A DNA stretch of 64,000 nt from Bacteroidaceae bacterium (GCA_900771425.1 CAAGNV010000081.1:25139-89138); one strand, 5' to 3'. Shown: positions 26,752 through 39,560, counted from the first letter of the stretch. Made by a program: numbers and translations. The notes: generated by a model not told the origin, from the letters alone.

Positions 26752-27180
26752 TCATACGTCATCATCGTCTTCGTTATCATCAAAGTCAAAGTCGAAATCA
26801 CCGAAGAAAGCTGGTTGGACAAAGTCGTCGAGGTCGCGGCGGTCCTTTTTCGTAGGGCGTCCCGTACCTCTCGCACGATTGACGAAACCACTTATGCGGT
26901 TCATCTCTAGCAGTTCGTACTGGTCAGGCGTAGTTACGTTTTCCAGTACTTCAGGTACCAACTTTGCCCCAACACGGTTCTGGATTGCCTGTAATACGCG
27001 GAAGGAATAGGTCACTGGTGGTTTTCTTACCTGTATCACATCACCTACCTTTATCATCTTCGACGGTTTAAGTTTGACTCCGTCTATCATCACGCGGCCG
27101 TTCTTGCACGCATCGATTGCGATGGAACGCGTCTTGAATATGCGTGCTGCCCAAAGCCATTTGTCAATTCTTGCCTCCAT
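26752..27180 (-). CDS. hslR: S4-domain RNA-binding protein, Hsp15-like
   Basis: 142 aa. S4 domain at the N-terminus (RIDKWLWAARIFKTRSIAID; GRVMIDGVKLKPSKMIKVGD), as in heat-shock protein Hsp15, which binds stalled 50S subunits carrying nascent chains. The C-terminus after residue ~115 is acidic, ending FDFDFDDNEDDDDV, an addition not present in Escherichia coli Hsp15. Last gene of rplY-pth-hslR; sharing an operon with peptidyl-tRNA hydrolase fits a ribosome-rescue role. Confidence 0.9.
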   Translation of the reverse strand: MEARIDKWLWAARIFKTRSIAIDACKNGRVMIDGVKLKPSKMIKVGDVIQVRKPPVTYSFRVLQAIQNRVGAKLVPEVLENVTTPDQYELLEMNRISGFVNRARGTGRPTKKDRRDLDDFVQPAFFGDFDFDFDDNEDDDDV

Positions 27181-27218
27181 TACTGCCCTCCTTTAACTAC
27201 TTACTACTTAATTACTGC

Positions 27219-27779
27219 CTACTTATTGTAGTGATTCATTGCGAACTGAATGCCTGAGAGACAGAATGCCTTGATGGCCTCGACTGCCAGACCGACCTTT
27301 TCGTTCAGTACGTCAGCATCTTCGGGGTCAAACTGCCCAAGGACAAAGTCGCACTGACCGCCACGTGGGAAGTCGTTGCCCACGCCAAAACGAAGGCGTG
27401 CGAACTGCTGCGAGCAAAGTACCGAGGCAATGTGCTTCAGACCGTTATGACCTCCGTCACTGCCCGATGGCTTCATGCGCAGTTTTCCTACAGGCAGTGC
27501 TATGTCGTCACAGATGATGAGCATATTCTCAGGTTCGATTTTCTCTTGGTTAAGCCAGTACCGAACTGCATTGCCGCTGAGGTTCATAAATGTAGAAGGC
27601 TTGAGCAAAACAACCTCTGCATTCTTTATGCGCCCCTTGCCTACAAATCCGTATCGTTTGTCTTCAAAAGAAATGTTGGATGCTTCGGCTAAAGCATCCA
27701 ACACTCTGAATCCAATGTTGTGGCGGGTTCCGTCGTACTCAGTTCCGACATTGCCCAAGCCTACAAGTAAGTATTTCAT
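27219..27779 (-). CDS. pth: Peptidyl-tRNA hydrolase
   Basis: 186 aa. Releases tRNA from peptidyl-tRNA that has dropped off ribosomes. Active-site stretch [20 protein letters not shown] holds the catalytic His; [12 protein letters not shown] and [12 protein letters not shown] are the remaining signature regions. Nine bases after rplY, a pairing common across bacteria. Confidence 0.97.
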   Translation of the reverse strand: MKYLLVGLGNVGTEYDGTRHNIGFRVLDALAEASNISFEDKRYGFVGKGRIKNAEVVLLKPSTFMNLSGNAVRYWLNQEKIEPENMLIICDDIALPVGKLRMKPSGSDGGHNGLKHIASVLCSQQFARLRFGVGNDFPRGGQCDFVLGQFDPEDADVLNEKVGLAVEAIKAFCLSGIQFAMNHYNK

Positions 27780-27788
27780 ATTGATAAA

Positions 27789-28388
27789 TTATTCAGCGCT
27801 TTCTTCAGTAGCAGCGTTACGTGAAGCACGAGTCATGCGTACGCTACATACGACAACCTCTTTTGGAGTAACGAGTTCGAGGTTCTCGAAGTTGATTTCG
27901 CTAACCTTGATTGACTTGCCAAGACCGAGTGAAGTAACGTCGATGTTGAGTGTATCAGGGAAGTTGCTGTAGAGAGACTTAACCTTGAGCTTGCGGACGC
28001 CTGCAGTAAGCTTACCACCGGCCTTAACACCTGCAGCCAAACCATTGAGCTTGACAGGAATTTCCATAACGATTGGCTTTTCGTCAGTAATCTGATAGAA
28101 GTCAACGTGGAGTGGACGGTCAGTAACGAAGTCTGTCTGGAGATCCTTGAGGATTGCCTTTACTTCCTTACCTTCGAGGTTGAGGTTAACGATGTAAACG
28201 TTTGGTGTGTAAAGCAACTTAGCGAGTTCCTTCTGTGAAACTACGAATGACTGAGCTGTTGGCAGACCCTTTTCGTCCTTTTCTACACCATAGATTACAC
28301 ATGGAACCAAGTCCTTGCTACGAAGTTCTTTTGTGGCCTTCTTGCCTGTGGCAGTACGGAACTGACCATTGAGTGCGATTTCTTTCAT
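27789..28388 (-). CDS. rplY: 50S ribosomal protein L25 / Ctc
   Basis: 199 aa, long (Ctc) form with the L25 domain (residues ~5-95, GKKATKELRSKDLVPCVIYG) and the C-terminal TL5-type domain. Binds 5S rRNA. C-terminal tail ends in a short acidic, Ala-rich extension. First gene of the operon; promoter about 115 bp upstream. Confidence 0.96.
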   Translation of the reverse strand: MKEIALNGQFRTATGKKATKELRSKDLVPCVIYGVEKDEKGLPTAQSFVVSQKELAKLLYTPNVYIVNLNLEGKEVKAILKDLQTDFVTDRPLHVDFYQITDEKPIVMEIPVKLNGLAAGVKAGGKLTAGVRKLKVKSLYSNFPDTLNIDVTSLGLGKSIKVSEINFENLELVTPKEVVVCSVRMTRASRNAATEESAE

Positions 28389-28504
28389 TGTTTGTTTTTG
28401 TTTTTTTGTGTTACTATAAATTAAGTTCTGTGCTTAATTCGCCATCACACTGAGTTGCGTTCTTTTCAGTGGCAACTGTACTGATGTGCTCATAAAAGCG
28501 GGTG

Positions 28505-28512
28505 CAAAGGTA
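28505..28512 (-). promoter_or_regulatory. Promoter -7 box of the rplY operon
   Basis: Minus strand TACCTTTG, matching TAnnTTTG. The 28389-28649 gap between the divergent rplY and rsh genes holds this box, the rsh box, and short AATTGATAA-type linkers; no other gene is seen. Confidence 0.6.
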
Positions 28513-28619
28513 CGAAATATAATTGATAATTGGCATTTGATAAGCAGAAAAAATGATAAAAAACGTTAAGTTCACGCTTGTTATGCGTTGCTTTTGACTA
28601 TAAACTGCTCTATTTTTAC

Positions 28620-28627
28620 TACCTTTG
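28620..28627 (+). promoter_or_regulatory. Promoter -7 box of rsh
   Basis: TACCTTTG, 22 bp before the chosen ATG, with a TTTG 23 nt farther upstream (slightly longer than the usual spacing). It excludes the earlier in-frame start at 28578, which would lie upstream of the promoter. Confidence 0.6.
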
Positions 28628-28649
28628 CACTCCAAACAATAAGACACAC

Positions 28650-30845
28650 ATGCAAGAAACATATAATTATAAGGAGTTGTTCGACGAGATCCGCACACTC
28701 ACGAACGACTTGATAGACGCTGAGGAATGGGAACGGATCAATGCCATCGCTGCAAACCTTACGTCGGAAGCCATCAGCACGATTGAACCTTTCGGTCTCG
28801 ACAAATACCTGTTCTACCTCCAGTCGGCAGTCATTACGGTCAAGGAGATGGAACCTTCGCGTCCTATCGTCATCAGCCAACTGCTGCTTTACCAGGTCGA
28901 AAACGGTCAGTTGAGTATTGAAGACGTAGCCAATGAGTTCGGCAAAGATGTCGAGCGCATTATTCATGGATTGATGCGAGTAACTGAATTTACTACGAAC
29001 AACCCCATCATTGAAACCGACAACTACCGCGACATGCTACTATCGCTTGCCGAGGACATGCGCGTCATCTTCATCATCATTGCCCAACGCGTGAACCTGA
29101 TGCGCCAGATAAAGGAACTCGGAACCGATGAAGACCGCAAGCGTGTGTCGCGCGAAGCATCGTTCATGTACGTACCGATTGCTCATAAGCTGGGCCTTTA
29201 CCTGTTGAAGTCGGAGATGGAAGACCTCTCGCTCAAGTATATTGAGCACGACGCCTTCTACATGATAAAGGAGAAACTAAGTGCAACCAAGCGTACACGC
29301 GACCTTTACATACAGCAGTTCATTGCACCAGTCGAAGCACGTCTTGCCGCCGCCGGCCTTAAGTTCCACATCAAGGGACGCACCAAGAGCATCCACTCCA
29401 TTTGGCAAAAGATGCAGAAGCAGAAGTGTCCGTTCGAGGGTATTTATGACCTTTTTGCCATACGAATCATTCTCGACTCGGCTGAAGATAAGGAAAAAGC
29501 AGATTGTTGGCAAGCCTATTCCATCGTTACCGACATGTACAAACCGAATCCTAAGCGTCTGCGTGACTGGCTCAGTGTGCCCAAAAGCAATGGATACGAA
29601 AGCCTTCACACCACCGTCATGGGACCGGAAGGCAAGTGGGTTGAGGTACAAATCCGCACCGAACGCATGGACGACATAGCCGAACATGGACTTGCCGCAC
29701 ATTGGCGATACAAGGGTGTGAAGTCGAGCAATGTAGGACTCGAGGACTGGCTTGCGGACATCCGTTCGGCACTCGAGTCACAACTACCGGCCGAAGACCA
29801 GATGACTGACCAGTTCAAAGTGGATCTTTACAGCGACGAGGTCTTTGTTTTCACACCGAAAGGCGACTTGCACAAACTGCCTAAGGGGGCGACTGTGCTC
29901 GACTTTGCCTTTGCCATTCACACGAACGTAGGGGCACATTGCTCCGGTGGTAAGGTCAACGGCAAGAATGTGCCGATGCGCACGAAACTGCAGACAGGCG
30001 ACCAGGTCGAAATCCTTACCAGTCAGAACCAGCAGCCAAAGCGCGACTGGCTCAATTTTGCCATTACGTCGAAAGCAAAGACCAAGATACGCCAGGCATT
30101 GCATGAGGAAGAGCAGAAGGCGGTGAGCATTGCCAAGGAGACTCTCGAGCGTAAGTTCCACAACCGCAAGATTGACTATTCGGAGTCGGCAATGATGAAA
30201 ACCATCAAACGCTATGGGTACAAGTACGCCAACGACTTTTACAAAGCCATCGCCGAAGAGGCACTCGATGCCAACAAGGTCATTGACACTTATTCCGAAG
30301 AACTGAAACGTGAACTTGGCGAACTGGCTACTGCCGAGGTTCACAGCGCTGACACATTCAAGTTTGAGGAGATTAGCGACTCGATGCATAAGGGCGACAA
30401 GGATGTGTTGCTCATAGGTAATAATATAAAAGGTGTGGAGTACAACCTCGCCCGATGCTGTCGTCCAATATACGGTGACCCTATCGTGGGCTTCGTTACC
30501 ATAAGCCGTGGCATCACCATCCACCGCGAAGACTGCCCCAACTGCCGTCACATGCAGGAAGGCATGGGCTACCGAATGGTTCCCGTCAACTGGGCAGAAC
30601 AGGCAAGCGGTCAGTTCACCACTACCCTACACATCTTAGGTCACGACGATGTCGGCATCGTAAACAACATCACGAGTGTGATTCTCAAGGAGAGCAACAT
30701 CACTCTGCGAGGCATCGACATCCACTCGAGCGAGGACGGTCTCTTTACCGGGAGCCTCACGCTGACAGTTGACAGCACTGCCCACCTGAAGCAGTTGACC
30801 AACAAACTAAAGATGGTCAAGGGCGTGAAGAACGTAAGTAGATAA
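28650..30845 (+). CDS. RelA/SpoT-type (p)ppGpp synthetase with degenerate hydrolase domain
   Basis: 731 aa: N-terminal HD-like region (~20-190), synthetase (~240-400), TGS (~410-475), C-terminal ACT (~655-731). The synthetase keeps GRTKSIHSIWQKM, IYDLFAIRIIL, RLRDWLSVPKSNGYESLHT and EHGLAAHWRYK, so it should make (p)ppGpp. The hydrolase signature HDVVED is absent; the equivalent stretch reads LLYQVENGQ (residues ~79-87), and the later LADRLHNMR becomes IAQRVNLMR with Gln146 in place of the Asp. Hydrolysis is therefore not expected. RLRD resembles the RxKD type of bifunctional enzymes. A second, bifunctional Rsh elsewhere in the genome is predicted. Confidence 0.92.
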   Translation: MQETYNYKELFDEIRTLTNDLIDAEEWERINAIAANLTSEAISTIEPFGLDKYLFYLQSAVITVKEMEPSRPIVISQLLLYQVENGQLSIEDVANEFGKDVERIIHGLMRVTEFTTNNPIIETDNYRDMLLSLAEDMRVIFIIIAQRVNLMRQIKELGTDEDRKRVSREASFMYVPIAHKLGLYLLKSEMEDLSLKYIEHDAFYMIKEKLSATKRTRDLYIQQFIAPVEARLAAAGLKFHIKGRTKSIHSIWQKMQKQKCPFEGIYDLFAIRIILDSAEDKEKADCWQAYSIVTDMYKPNPKRLRDWLSVPKSNGYESLHTTVMGPEGKWVEVQIRTERMDDIAEHGLAAHWRYKGVKSSNVGLEDWLADIRSALESQLPAEDQMTDQFKVDLYSDEVFVFTPKGDLHKLPKGATVLDFAFAIHTNVGAHCSGGKVNGKNVPMRTKLQTGDQVEILTSQNQQPKRDWLNFAITSKAKTKIRQALHEEEQKAVSIAKETLERKFHNRKIDYSESAMMKTIKRYGYKYANDFYKAIAEEALDANKVIDTYSEELKRELGELATAEVHSADTFKFEEISDSMHKGDKDVLLIGNNIKGVEYNLARCCRPIYGDPIVGFVTISRGITIHREDCPNCRHMQEGMGYRMVPVNWAEQASGQFTTTLHILGHDDVGIVNNITSVILKESNITLRGIDIHSSEDGLFTGSLTLTVDSTAHLKQLTNKLKMVKGVKNVSR

Positions 30846-30856
30846 AGACATGGACT

Positions 30857-30888
30857 TTTAGCCATTAGCCAATCGGCCAATGGCTAAA
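30857..30888. terminator. Bidirectional terminator between rsh and sulP
   Basis: Stem TTTAGCCATT / AATGGCTAAA (30857-30866 / 30879-30888), extended inside by GCC / GGC. The right arm overlaps the SulP stop codon (30884-30886), and both genes end into it. Confidence 0.8.
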
Positions 30889-32605
30889 TTCCTTTTGAAC
30901 GTTCAATTGCCTCATTTATATTGGCGCAGATATTGTCAGAGCCAAGCAATTCATCAAATTTATTCTTAAGCAAAATGGTGCGGACCTTGTCGTTCACGCC
31001 TGAAAGGATGACGCGTATGCCGTCCTGATGGCTCATTTCGATAAGGTTGTGCAGGTTGTGTATGCCTGTAGAGTCGATGAAAGTAATCTGACGCATACGT
31101 ATGATGCGCACTTTCGGACGCGGGCCTGCTAGGTTCGACATGATGTCTTCGAACTTGTTGGCTATACCAAAGAAGTAAGGACCGTTTATCTCATACACCT
31201 CGACTCCGTGAGGCACAACCAGTTGTTCCTGATGCCAGCGCACGCGAGCCTCTTCGTTGCTGCCAAGTTCGTCTTTTACCACATTGATTTCGGTCGTCTC
31301 CATCACTCGTTTCACAAAGGCGATGGCAGCGATGACGAGTCCCACCTCGATGGCGATGGTGAGGTCAAACACCACAGTAAGTACGAACGTGACGATGAGA
31401 ATAGCCACGTCACTCTTTGGGTTCTTCAGCAATCCGCGTACCGTACGCCAGCCACTCATGTTGTATGAAACTATGACAAGCACACCTGCCAACGCTGCCA
31501 TCGGTATGTATTCGGCAAGCGGCATGAGCACAAGTAGAATAAGCAGAAGTACGGCTGCATGGATGATGCCGGCCACAGGAGTGCGTCCACCGTTATTTAT
31601 GTTAGTCATGGTGCGGGCAATGGCTCCGGTAGCAGGGATGCCGCCGAACAGCGGAGTCACCATGTTTGCCACTCCCTGGGCAATGAGTTCTGTGTTGGAA
31701 TTGTGGTGGTCGCCTATAACACCGTCGGCCACGGCAGCAGAAAGCAACGACTCTATCGCACCCAGTATGGCGATGGTGAAGGCTACGGGCATGAGTTTCT
31801 GTATCATTGCCCATGTCACGTTAGGCACTTCTACGTCTGGCATTGATGCCTGAATCTTGAAGCGGTCGCCTATCGTGTCGATGCAGTCAATGCCATAATT
31901 GTTCTTGAGGATGAGTACCACAAGGGTCACGATAACGATTCCGTAGAGCGAACCAGGTATCTTGTTGAGCACAGGCACACGGCGGAGTAGTCGTGGCAGA
32001 CCTGCGATAATCAGTATGGAGAGCACAGCCATGATGAAGTTCCAGAGGTTGAATGTGCTGATATTCTCGCAGTAGCACACCCATTTGCCTATAAAGTCGC
32101 CTGGAGTCTTGAGCGGAATGGTGGTAATGTTACCAGCCGCATCGGTCGCCTGCTGAGTAAGTCCGAGGATGTCCGACAGCTGGGTGGTGAAGATGGTCAG
32201 GGCAATACCTGCCGTAAAGCCCACGACTATAGGATAAGGTATGAACTTGATGACGGCTCCGAGTTTGCACAACCCGAGCACCACGAGCATGATGCCGGCA
32301 AGGATTGTAGCCACGGTAAGTCCCGAAAGTCCATATTCCGGGTTGTTCACGATGCCGTAGATGATGACGATAAATGCACCTGTAGGTCCGCCTATCTGCA
32401 CTTTCGTGCCTCCGAGCAGCGAGACGATGAAGCCTGCGATGATGGCCGTGACGATACCTTTCTCAGGCGATACACCCGATGCTATGCCGAATGCAATAGC
32501 GAGTGGCAAGGCCACAATACCCACGATGATACCAGCCATGAGGTCGGCTGAAAACTGTTTTCCGTTGTAATGACGTAGTGTGTTTAATAATTCCGGTTTG
32601 TCCAT
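30884..32605 (-). CDS. SulP family anion transporter with STAS domain
   Basis: 573 aa from ATG at 32605 (MDKPELLNTLRHYNG). About 10-12 membrane helices in the first 430 residues, starting at DLMAGIIVGIVALPLAIAFG, the family signature, and a cytosolic STAS domain at ~455-565 (FIDSTGIHNLHNLIE). Carries sulfate, bicarbonate or dicarboxylate in related proteins; the substrate is not determined here. An in-frame start 66 bp upstream would lie before the promoter box and is rejected. Confidence 0.93.
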   Translation of the reverse strand: MDKPELLNTLRHYNGKQFSADLMAGIIVGIVALPLAIAFGIASGVSPEKGIVTAIIAGFIVSLLGGTKVQIGGPTGAFIVIIYGIVNNPEYGLSGLTVATILAGIMLVVLGLCKLGAVIKFIPYPIVVGFTAGIALTIFTTQLSDILGLTQQATDAAGNITTIPLKTPGDFIGKWVCYCENISTFNLWNFIMAVLSILIIAGLPRLLRRVPVLNKIPGSLYGIVIVTLVVLILKNNYGIDCIDTIGDRFKIQASMPDVEVPNVTWAMIQKLMPVAFTIAILGAIESLLSAAVADGVIGDHHNSNTELIAQGVANMVTPLFGGIPATGAIARTMTNINNGGRTPVAGIIHAAVLLLILLVLMPLAEYIPMAALAGVLVIVSYNMSGWRTVRGLLKNPKSDVAILIVTFVLTVVFDLTIAIEVGLVIAAIAFVKRVMETTEINVVKDELGSNEEARVRWHQEQLVVPHGVEVYEINGPYFFGIANKFEDIMSNLAGPRPKVRIIRMRQITFIDSTGIHNLHNLIEMSHQDGIRVILSGVNDKVRTILLKNKFDELLGSDNICANINEAIERSKGI

Positions 32606-32635
32606 AAAGTAAATGTATATTCCTAAAAACGGCTG

Positions 32636-32694
32636 CAAAGGTACAAATAATTGTCGATTCTCAATTCTCAATTCTCAATTAATTCGTACCTTTG
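32636..32694. promoter_or_regulatory. Divergent promoters of sulP and the MATE gene
   Basis: Minus strand TACCTTTG (32643-32636) for sulP, with TTG 18 nt upstream; plus strand TACCTTTG (32687-32694) for the MATE gene. The 43 bp between them consist largely of a TCAATTC linker repeated three times. Confidence 0.68.
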
Positions 32695-32733
32695 TACTCC
32701 GTTTGCAGAATAACAGGCAAGAAACAAGCAGAA

Positions 32734-34068
32734 ATGAAAGTAGAGTTAGCACGTCATTACGGTTACAAGCAGATTATCATCACGGCAATTCCTTCAATCG
32801 TGATGATGCTTGTGGTCTCAGTCTATAGCATTGTCGATGGGCTGTTCGTGTCGAACTATGCGGGCACCACGCCGTTTGCAGCCATCAATCTCATGTGGCC
32901 AGCCTTTATGTTAATCGGTGCGTTGGGCGTCATGGTCGGTACCGGCGGCTGTGCGCTCGTGGCAAAGACTATGGGCGAAGGACGGCGCGACGAGGCCAAC
33001 CGCATCTTTTCCATGCTGGTAAAGGTTACCATCATAGGCGGCATACTGCTCAGCATCGTGTTCCTGTTACTGCTCCGTCCACTTGCCATACTGCTCGGAG
33101 CCGAAGGTCAACTGCTGACCGACAGCCTTATATACGGCGGCATACTTACTGTATTCCTCACTCCGTTTCTGCTGCAGATGCTCTTTCAACCATTCTTCAT
33201 GACGGCTGAGCGCCCTACCCTCGGCACCCGTATGTCCATTGTCTGCGGATTGACAAACATGGTGTTCGACTTCCTTTTCATAGCCGTTTTCCATTGGGGC
33301 ATAGCCGGTGCCGCCATCGCCACCATAATGGGTTTCTCGGTCGGAGGCTTTTATCCGCTCTATTACTTTGCCTCGAAACGCAACAAGAGTTCGCTCCGTC
33401 TGGTCAAGGTGAACAGGATAAACTGGAGTTACATCCGCCAGACATGCTTCAACGGCTCGTCGGAATACGTCAGCAACATAGCCCTGTCGGTCGTAAGCAT
33501 CTGCTACAACTCTCAACTCATTCACTTCATGGGCGAGAACGGAGTCGCTGCCTACGGCATTCTCATGTACATGGCTTATCTCTTTGCAGCGATATTCATC
33601 GGATACAACATCAGCATCTCGCCTATCATCAGCTACCACTACGGCGCCGGACACAAGGACGAACTGCACAGCCTGCTGGTAAAGAGCCTGGTCATAGTAG
33701 GCGCAGCAGGTTTCTTACTTACACTCATATCCGAACTCACCGTCGCTCCTACATCGGCAATCTTCGTAGGCTACGACCCCGAACTGTTTGACCTGACCAA
33801 GCGTGCGTATGCCATCTACATGGTCAGTTTCATGCTCTTCGGCATCAATTACTTCGTATCGGCATTCTTTACAGCACTCAACAACGGCATCGTGTCGGCT
33901 GCTGCTGCATTTTCACGTACACTTATATTCGAAGTAGGTTCGGTATTTCTCCTGCCACTATTCTTCGGCATCGACTCCATCTGGTGGTCAGTCGATCTTG
34001 CCGACTTGCTTGCCCTTATCATGTCCATCATATTATTGAAGTGTTTCCGTCGCCGATACGGTTATTGA
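32734..34068 (+). CDS. MATE family efflux transporter
   Basis: 444 aa from ATG at 32734 (MKVELARHYG). Twelve predicted membrane helices in two MatE halves; AIPSIVMMLVVSVYSIVDGL is the first helix and LGVMVGTGGCALVAKTMGEG the family motif region. Expected to export cationic compounds against a Na+ or H+ gradient; drug substrates cannot be read. The earlier in-frame start at 32692 lies inside the promoter. Confidence 0.93.
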   Translation: MKVELARHYGYKQIIITAIPSIVMMLVVSVYSIVDGLFVSNYAGTTPFAAINLMWPAFMLIGALGVMVGTGGCALVAKTMGEGRRDEANRIFSMLVKVTIIGGILLSIVFLLLLRPLAILLGAEGQLLTDSLIYGGILTVFLTPFLLQMLFQPFFMTAERPTLGTRMSIVCGLTNMVFDFLFIAVFHWGIAGAAIATIMGFSVGGFYPLYYFASKRNKSSLRLVKVNRINWSYIRQTCFNGSSEYVSNIALSVVSICYNSQLIHFMGENGVAAYGILMYMAYLFAAIFIGYNISISPIISYHYGAGHKDELHSLLVKSLVIVGAAGFLLTLISELTVAPTSAIFVGYDPELFDLTKRAYAIYMVSFMLFGINYFVSAFFTALNNGIVSAAAAFSRTLIFEVGSVFLLPLFFGIDSIWWSVDLADLLALIMSIILLKCFRRRYGY

Positions 34069-34103
34069 ATCACATAAATAATAGTTGTTCCGAAGAAGTG
34101 GAC

Positions 34104-34173
34104 CTTCGGAGCAGAAGCAGTGGACCTTCGAGGTCGAAGAAGTGGACCTTCGGGGCAGAAGAACCACTGCTTC
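34104..34173. repeat. Tandem array E, 22-bp period
   Basis: Three full units (34104-34125, 34126-34147, 34148-34169), with partial units on both sides. Core CTTCGAGGTCGAAG. GAAGCAGTGG (34114-34123) in unit 1 pairs with CCACTGCTTC (34164-34173) after unit 3, so the array can fold as one hairpin after the MATE gene. Confidence 0.82.
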
Positions 34174-34227
34174 GGAAAACAATGAGCGGTCGCCCTATTT
34201 CATACAACCGCCCATCCAATAATTCTC

Positions 34228-34383
34228 ATGAGGGCAAATAACCTTACGCCCTCATAACCTCATTACATTACTATCTCACAACCTACTCATCACCTCCGTT
34301 CCCGAAGTATTTCCTTCGGGCTTCTCCCCTCATCTACAAACGAAAGAACCACCGAAGTCAGCCTCTCAGCCGCCTTCGGTGGT
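34228..34383. terminator. Cluster of hairpins between convergent MATE and ligA genes
   Basis: Three stems in a row: ATGAGGGC / GCCCTCAT (34228-34255), CCCGAAG / CTTCGGG (34301-34320) and ACCACCGAAG / CTTCGGTGGT (34348-34383). The last is followed on the minus strand by TTCTTTCG and suits a ligA terminator. A small fourth stem (CCTACG / CGTAGG, 34399-34417) directly follows the ligA stop. The rest of the 355-bp gap holds array E and no gene. Confidence 0.68.
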
Positions 34384-34423
34384 CCTTATAAACAGTTTCC
34401 TACGACCTTGCCGTAGGTTTCGG

Positions 34424-36577
<2,154 letters not shown>

Positions 36578-36606
36578 TCATATCAAGCGCTGTATAGCTT
36601 CAACTC

Positions 36607-36752
36607 ATCCGTACGTGTCAGCAAAGTTGTCCGTACGTGTTGGCCTTCATGTCCGTATGTATTGGCCTTTACGTCCGCATGCATTGGCCTTTACGTCCGC
36701 ATGCATTGGCCTTTACGTCCGCATGTGTTGGCCTTCATGTCCGCATGCGTTT
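36607..36752. repeat. Tandem array F, 22-bp period
   Basis: A degenerate first unit (36607-36628), five clear 22-bp units starting at 36629, 36651, 36673, 36695, 36717, and a partial sixth. Units 3 and 4 are identical. Core GTCCGCATGCATTGGCC. It fills the ligA-ispE gap; translated in any frame it gives repetitive peptides, which I regard as non-coding. Confidence 0.9.
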
Positions 36753-36803
36753 TTCCTCTTATGCGCTTCCCTTGTTCCCGACAGTATGTCTGTCGGGCTT
36801 TCA

Positions 36804-37634
36804 TTACTCCAGCACTCTCTGCCTGCAGAAGTACCCAGCGAAGTGTTCATCCACAAAGTCAACCGGTTCGTCAAATATGCCATATACACAGCTGCCGCTT
36901 CCCGACATCGAAGCGTACACGGCCCCAAGGTCATACAGTAGGTCCTTTATACCCGCTATTTCAGGGTATTTTGCAAAGACGCTCACTTCGAAGTCATTCT
37001 TCAAAAGTTCCTTCCATTCAGATAACGGGTGCGCAATCACTTCTGTCAGCGGTATCTCTGGTTGCTGAGGCTTAACAAGTCGGTAGGCATCAGGCGTAGA
37101 AACAAAGATGTCAGGCTTGACCAATACCACCGTCTTTCCCTTCAGCGAGAGGTCTATTGGGTGGAACTCGTTGCCTATGCCTGTAGCCAACACTGGCTGA
37201 TTCTTGATAAAGAAAGCACAATCCGCACCCAATTCGGAAGCATACTGCTCCATCTGGCTGTCGGTCATGCCCAGCTGGAACTTGTCATTCAACGCCTTGA
37301 TGGTGAATGCGGCATCACTACTTCCCCCACCAAGACCTGCACCCGTAGGTATGTGCTTGAACAGAGTGAACGAACAAGCAGGAATGTCGAAGTCGCGCTG
37401 AATGATCCAATAGGCCTTGACAACCAAGTTGTCGTCAGGAGTTCCGTCGAGGACATTGCCCGTGACCTTGAGCAACGGAGCATCAGGAACTGCATTGCTT
37501 TGCGCAGTTGTAAGTTCGATTGCATCCTGCAGAGGAATTGGGTAGAACACTGTTTCAAGGTTGTGGTATCCGTCAGGACGCTTCTCGACCACATTCAGTC
37601 CTAAGTTTATCTTTGCATTTGGGTATATAATCAT
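36804..37634 (-). CDS. ispE: 4-diphosphocytidyl-2-C-methyl-D-erythritol kinase
   Basis: 276 aa, GHMP kinase of the non-mevalonate isoprenoid pathway, phosphorylating the 2-hydroxyl of CDP-methylerythritol. N-terminal [23 protein letters not shown] loop [15 protein letters not shown] and C-terminal [11 protein letters not shown] are the three GHMP signatures. Its stop lies ~50 bp beyond array F. The gene seems to stand alone. Confidence 0.96.
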   Translation of the reverse strand: MIIYPNAKINLGLNVVEKRPDGYHNLETVFYPIPLQDAIELTTAQSNAVPDAPLLKVTGNVLDGTPDDNLVVKAYWIIQRDFDIPACSFTLFKHIPTGAGLGGGSSDAAFTIKALNDKFQLGMTDSQMEQYASELGADCAFFIKNQPVLATGIGNEFHPIDLSLKGKTVVLVKPDIFVSTPDAYRLVKPQQPEIPLTEVIAHPLSEWKELLKNDFEVSVFAKYPEIAGIKDLLYDLGAVYASMSGSGSCVYGIFDEPVDFVDEHFAGYFCRQRVLE

Positions 37635-37717
37635 AACGTATAATTATTACAAGGTTAATACTAACACTGTATGCCTGTACGGTGGCAACAGCACTCATTT
37701 ATTATTATAGACGCTTG

Positions 37718-37725
37718 CAAAGATA
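37718..37725 (-). promoter_or_regulatory. Promoter -7 box of ispE
   Basis: Minus strand TATCTTTG, ~85 bp before the ispE ATG; a TTG lies 22 nt farther upstream. The remainder of the 280-bp gap up to the esterase gene is AT-rich, with no other gene supported. Confidence 0.55.
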
Positions 37726-37869
37726 AGGAAAAGAATCGGAATCAGCACAACATTATCCAAAGAAAATAGCATACGTTTGGCAACTTTCGCAATTTTATAC
37801 ACAAGTACAGCCGTGTTCTTTGCTGTCAAGATTAAACTTTCGACGAATAATGCAGTCAATATAAAGTAA

Positions 37870-38829
<960 letters not shown>

Positions 38830-38900
38830 GGTTAACATAACGCAACATTAAGTGGCAAGCTTTCTCATAAGAAAGGCAAGCCGCAACTTACAAATAAGAC

Positions 38901-38933
38901 AAGGCCCCGGAAGCAAATTGTTCCCGGGGCCTT
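38901..38933. terminator. Bidirectional terminator between the esterase gene and luxS
   Basis: 10-bp stem AAGGCCCCGG / CCGGGGCCTT, very GC-rich, with a ~13-nt loop. It lies between the two convergent genes and can serve both, although T-runs are short. Confidence 0.8.
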
Positions 38934-39002
38934 GTATATTATTAAGTTGTACATTGTCCTATCTCATGAAGTTTTCACGCATTCATGAAAGAGCGACTAC
39001 GG

Positions 39003-39518
39003 CTATGCATCGAAGAAAGTCTTACCTTCATCAGCCTTCGGACGCTCTATGCCCGGATATTCACAACAGAAAGCATCGGTCAAACGTGATATATAACGCT
39101 TGGCCTCATACTTTGCCATTGGCAAGTCGTGCATGAGGCAATTGCCACATGTAGCAGGCGTGGTACCAGGTACTTCACCATTATAGTCAACTACAAACTG
39201 AAAGGCACGAACCATAAGTTCCCTTACGATTTCAGGTTCATAATGTCCCTGCATAATAAGATAATTACCTGTAAGGCAGCCCATCGGTCCCCAATAAATG
39301 ATTCGGTCCTTCCACTCTTCATCATTGCGAAGATATGTAGCTACCAGATGCTCTATTGTGTGTATTGCAGACGGAGCAAGGCACGGTTCTGCATTCGGAG
39401 CAGTCATACGAATATCGTATGTAGTGACACTCACCCCACCCACATTGTCTTCGCGTGAGATATAAATGCCAGGCTGAAGATTGGTATGGTCAACAGCAAA
39501 ACTCGGAATTAGTTTCAT
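39003..39518 (-). CDS. luxS: S-ribosylhomocysteine lyase
   Basis: 171 aa. Splits S-ribosylhomocysteine to homocysteine and DPD, the precursor of autoinducer-2. Metal ligands are in place: His53 and His57 in HTIEH, and Cys124 in ATCGNCLMHDL. Last gene of a likely nrdJ-folB-luxS unit (gaps 49 and 42 bp, no internal promoter box seen). Confidence 0.97.
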   Translation of the reverse strand: MKLIPSFAVDHTNLQPGIYISREDNVGGVSVTTYDIRMTAPNAEPCLAPSAIHTIEHLVATYLRNDEEWKDRIIYWGPMGCLTGNYLIMQGHYEPEIVRELMVRAFQFVVDYNGEVPGTTPATCGNCLMHDLPMAKYEAKRYISRLTDAFCCEYPGIERPKADEGKTFFDA

Positions 39519-39560
39519 GTTATTTGATTATGATTAAAGAATAAAAGAACAAAAGCGACC

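Noticed and set aside
36637..37068. Frames across array F giving repeated LRPHALAF-like peptides
   Set aside because: A 22-bp period yields a 66-bp repeat in any frame, so periodic peptides arise automatically; they also overlap ispE in the wrong sense.
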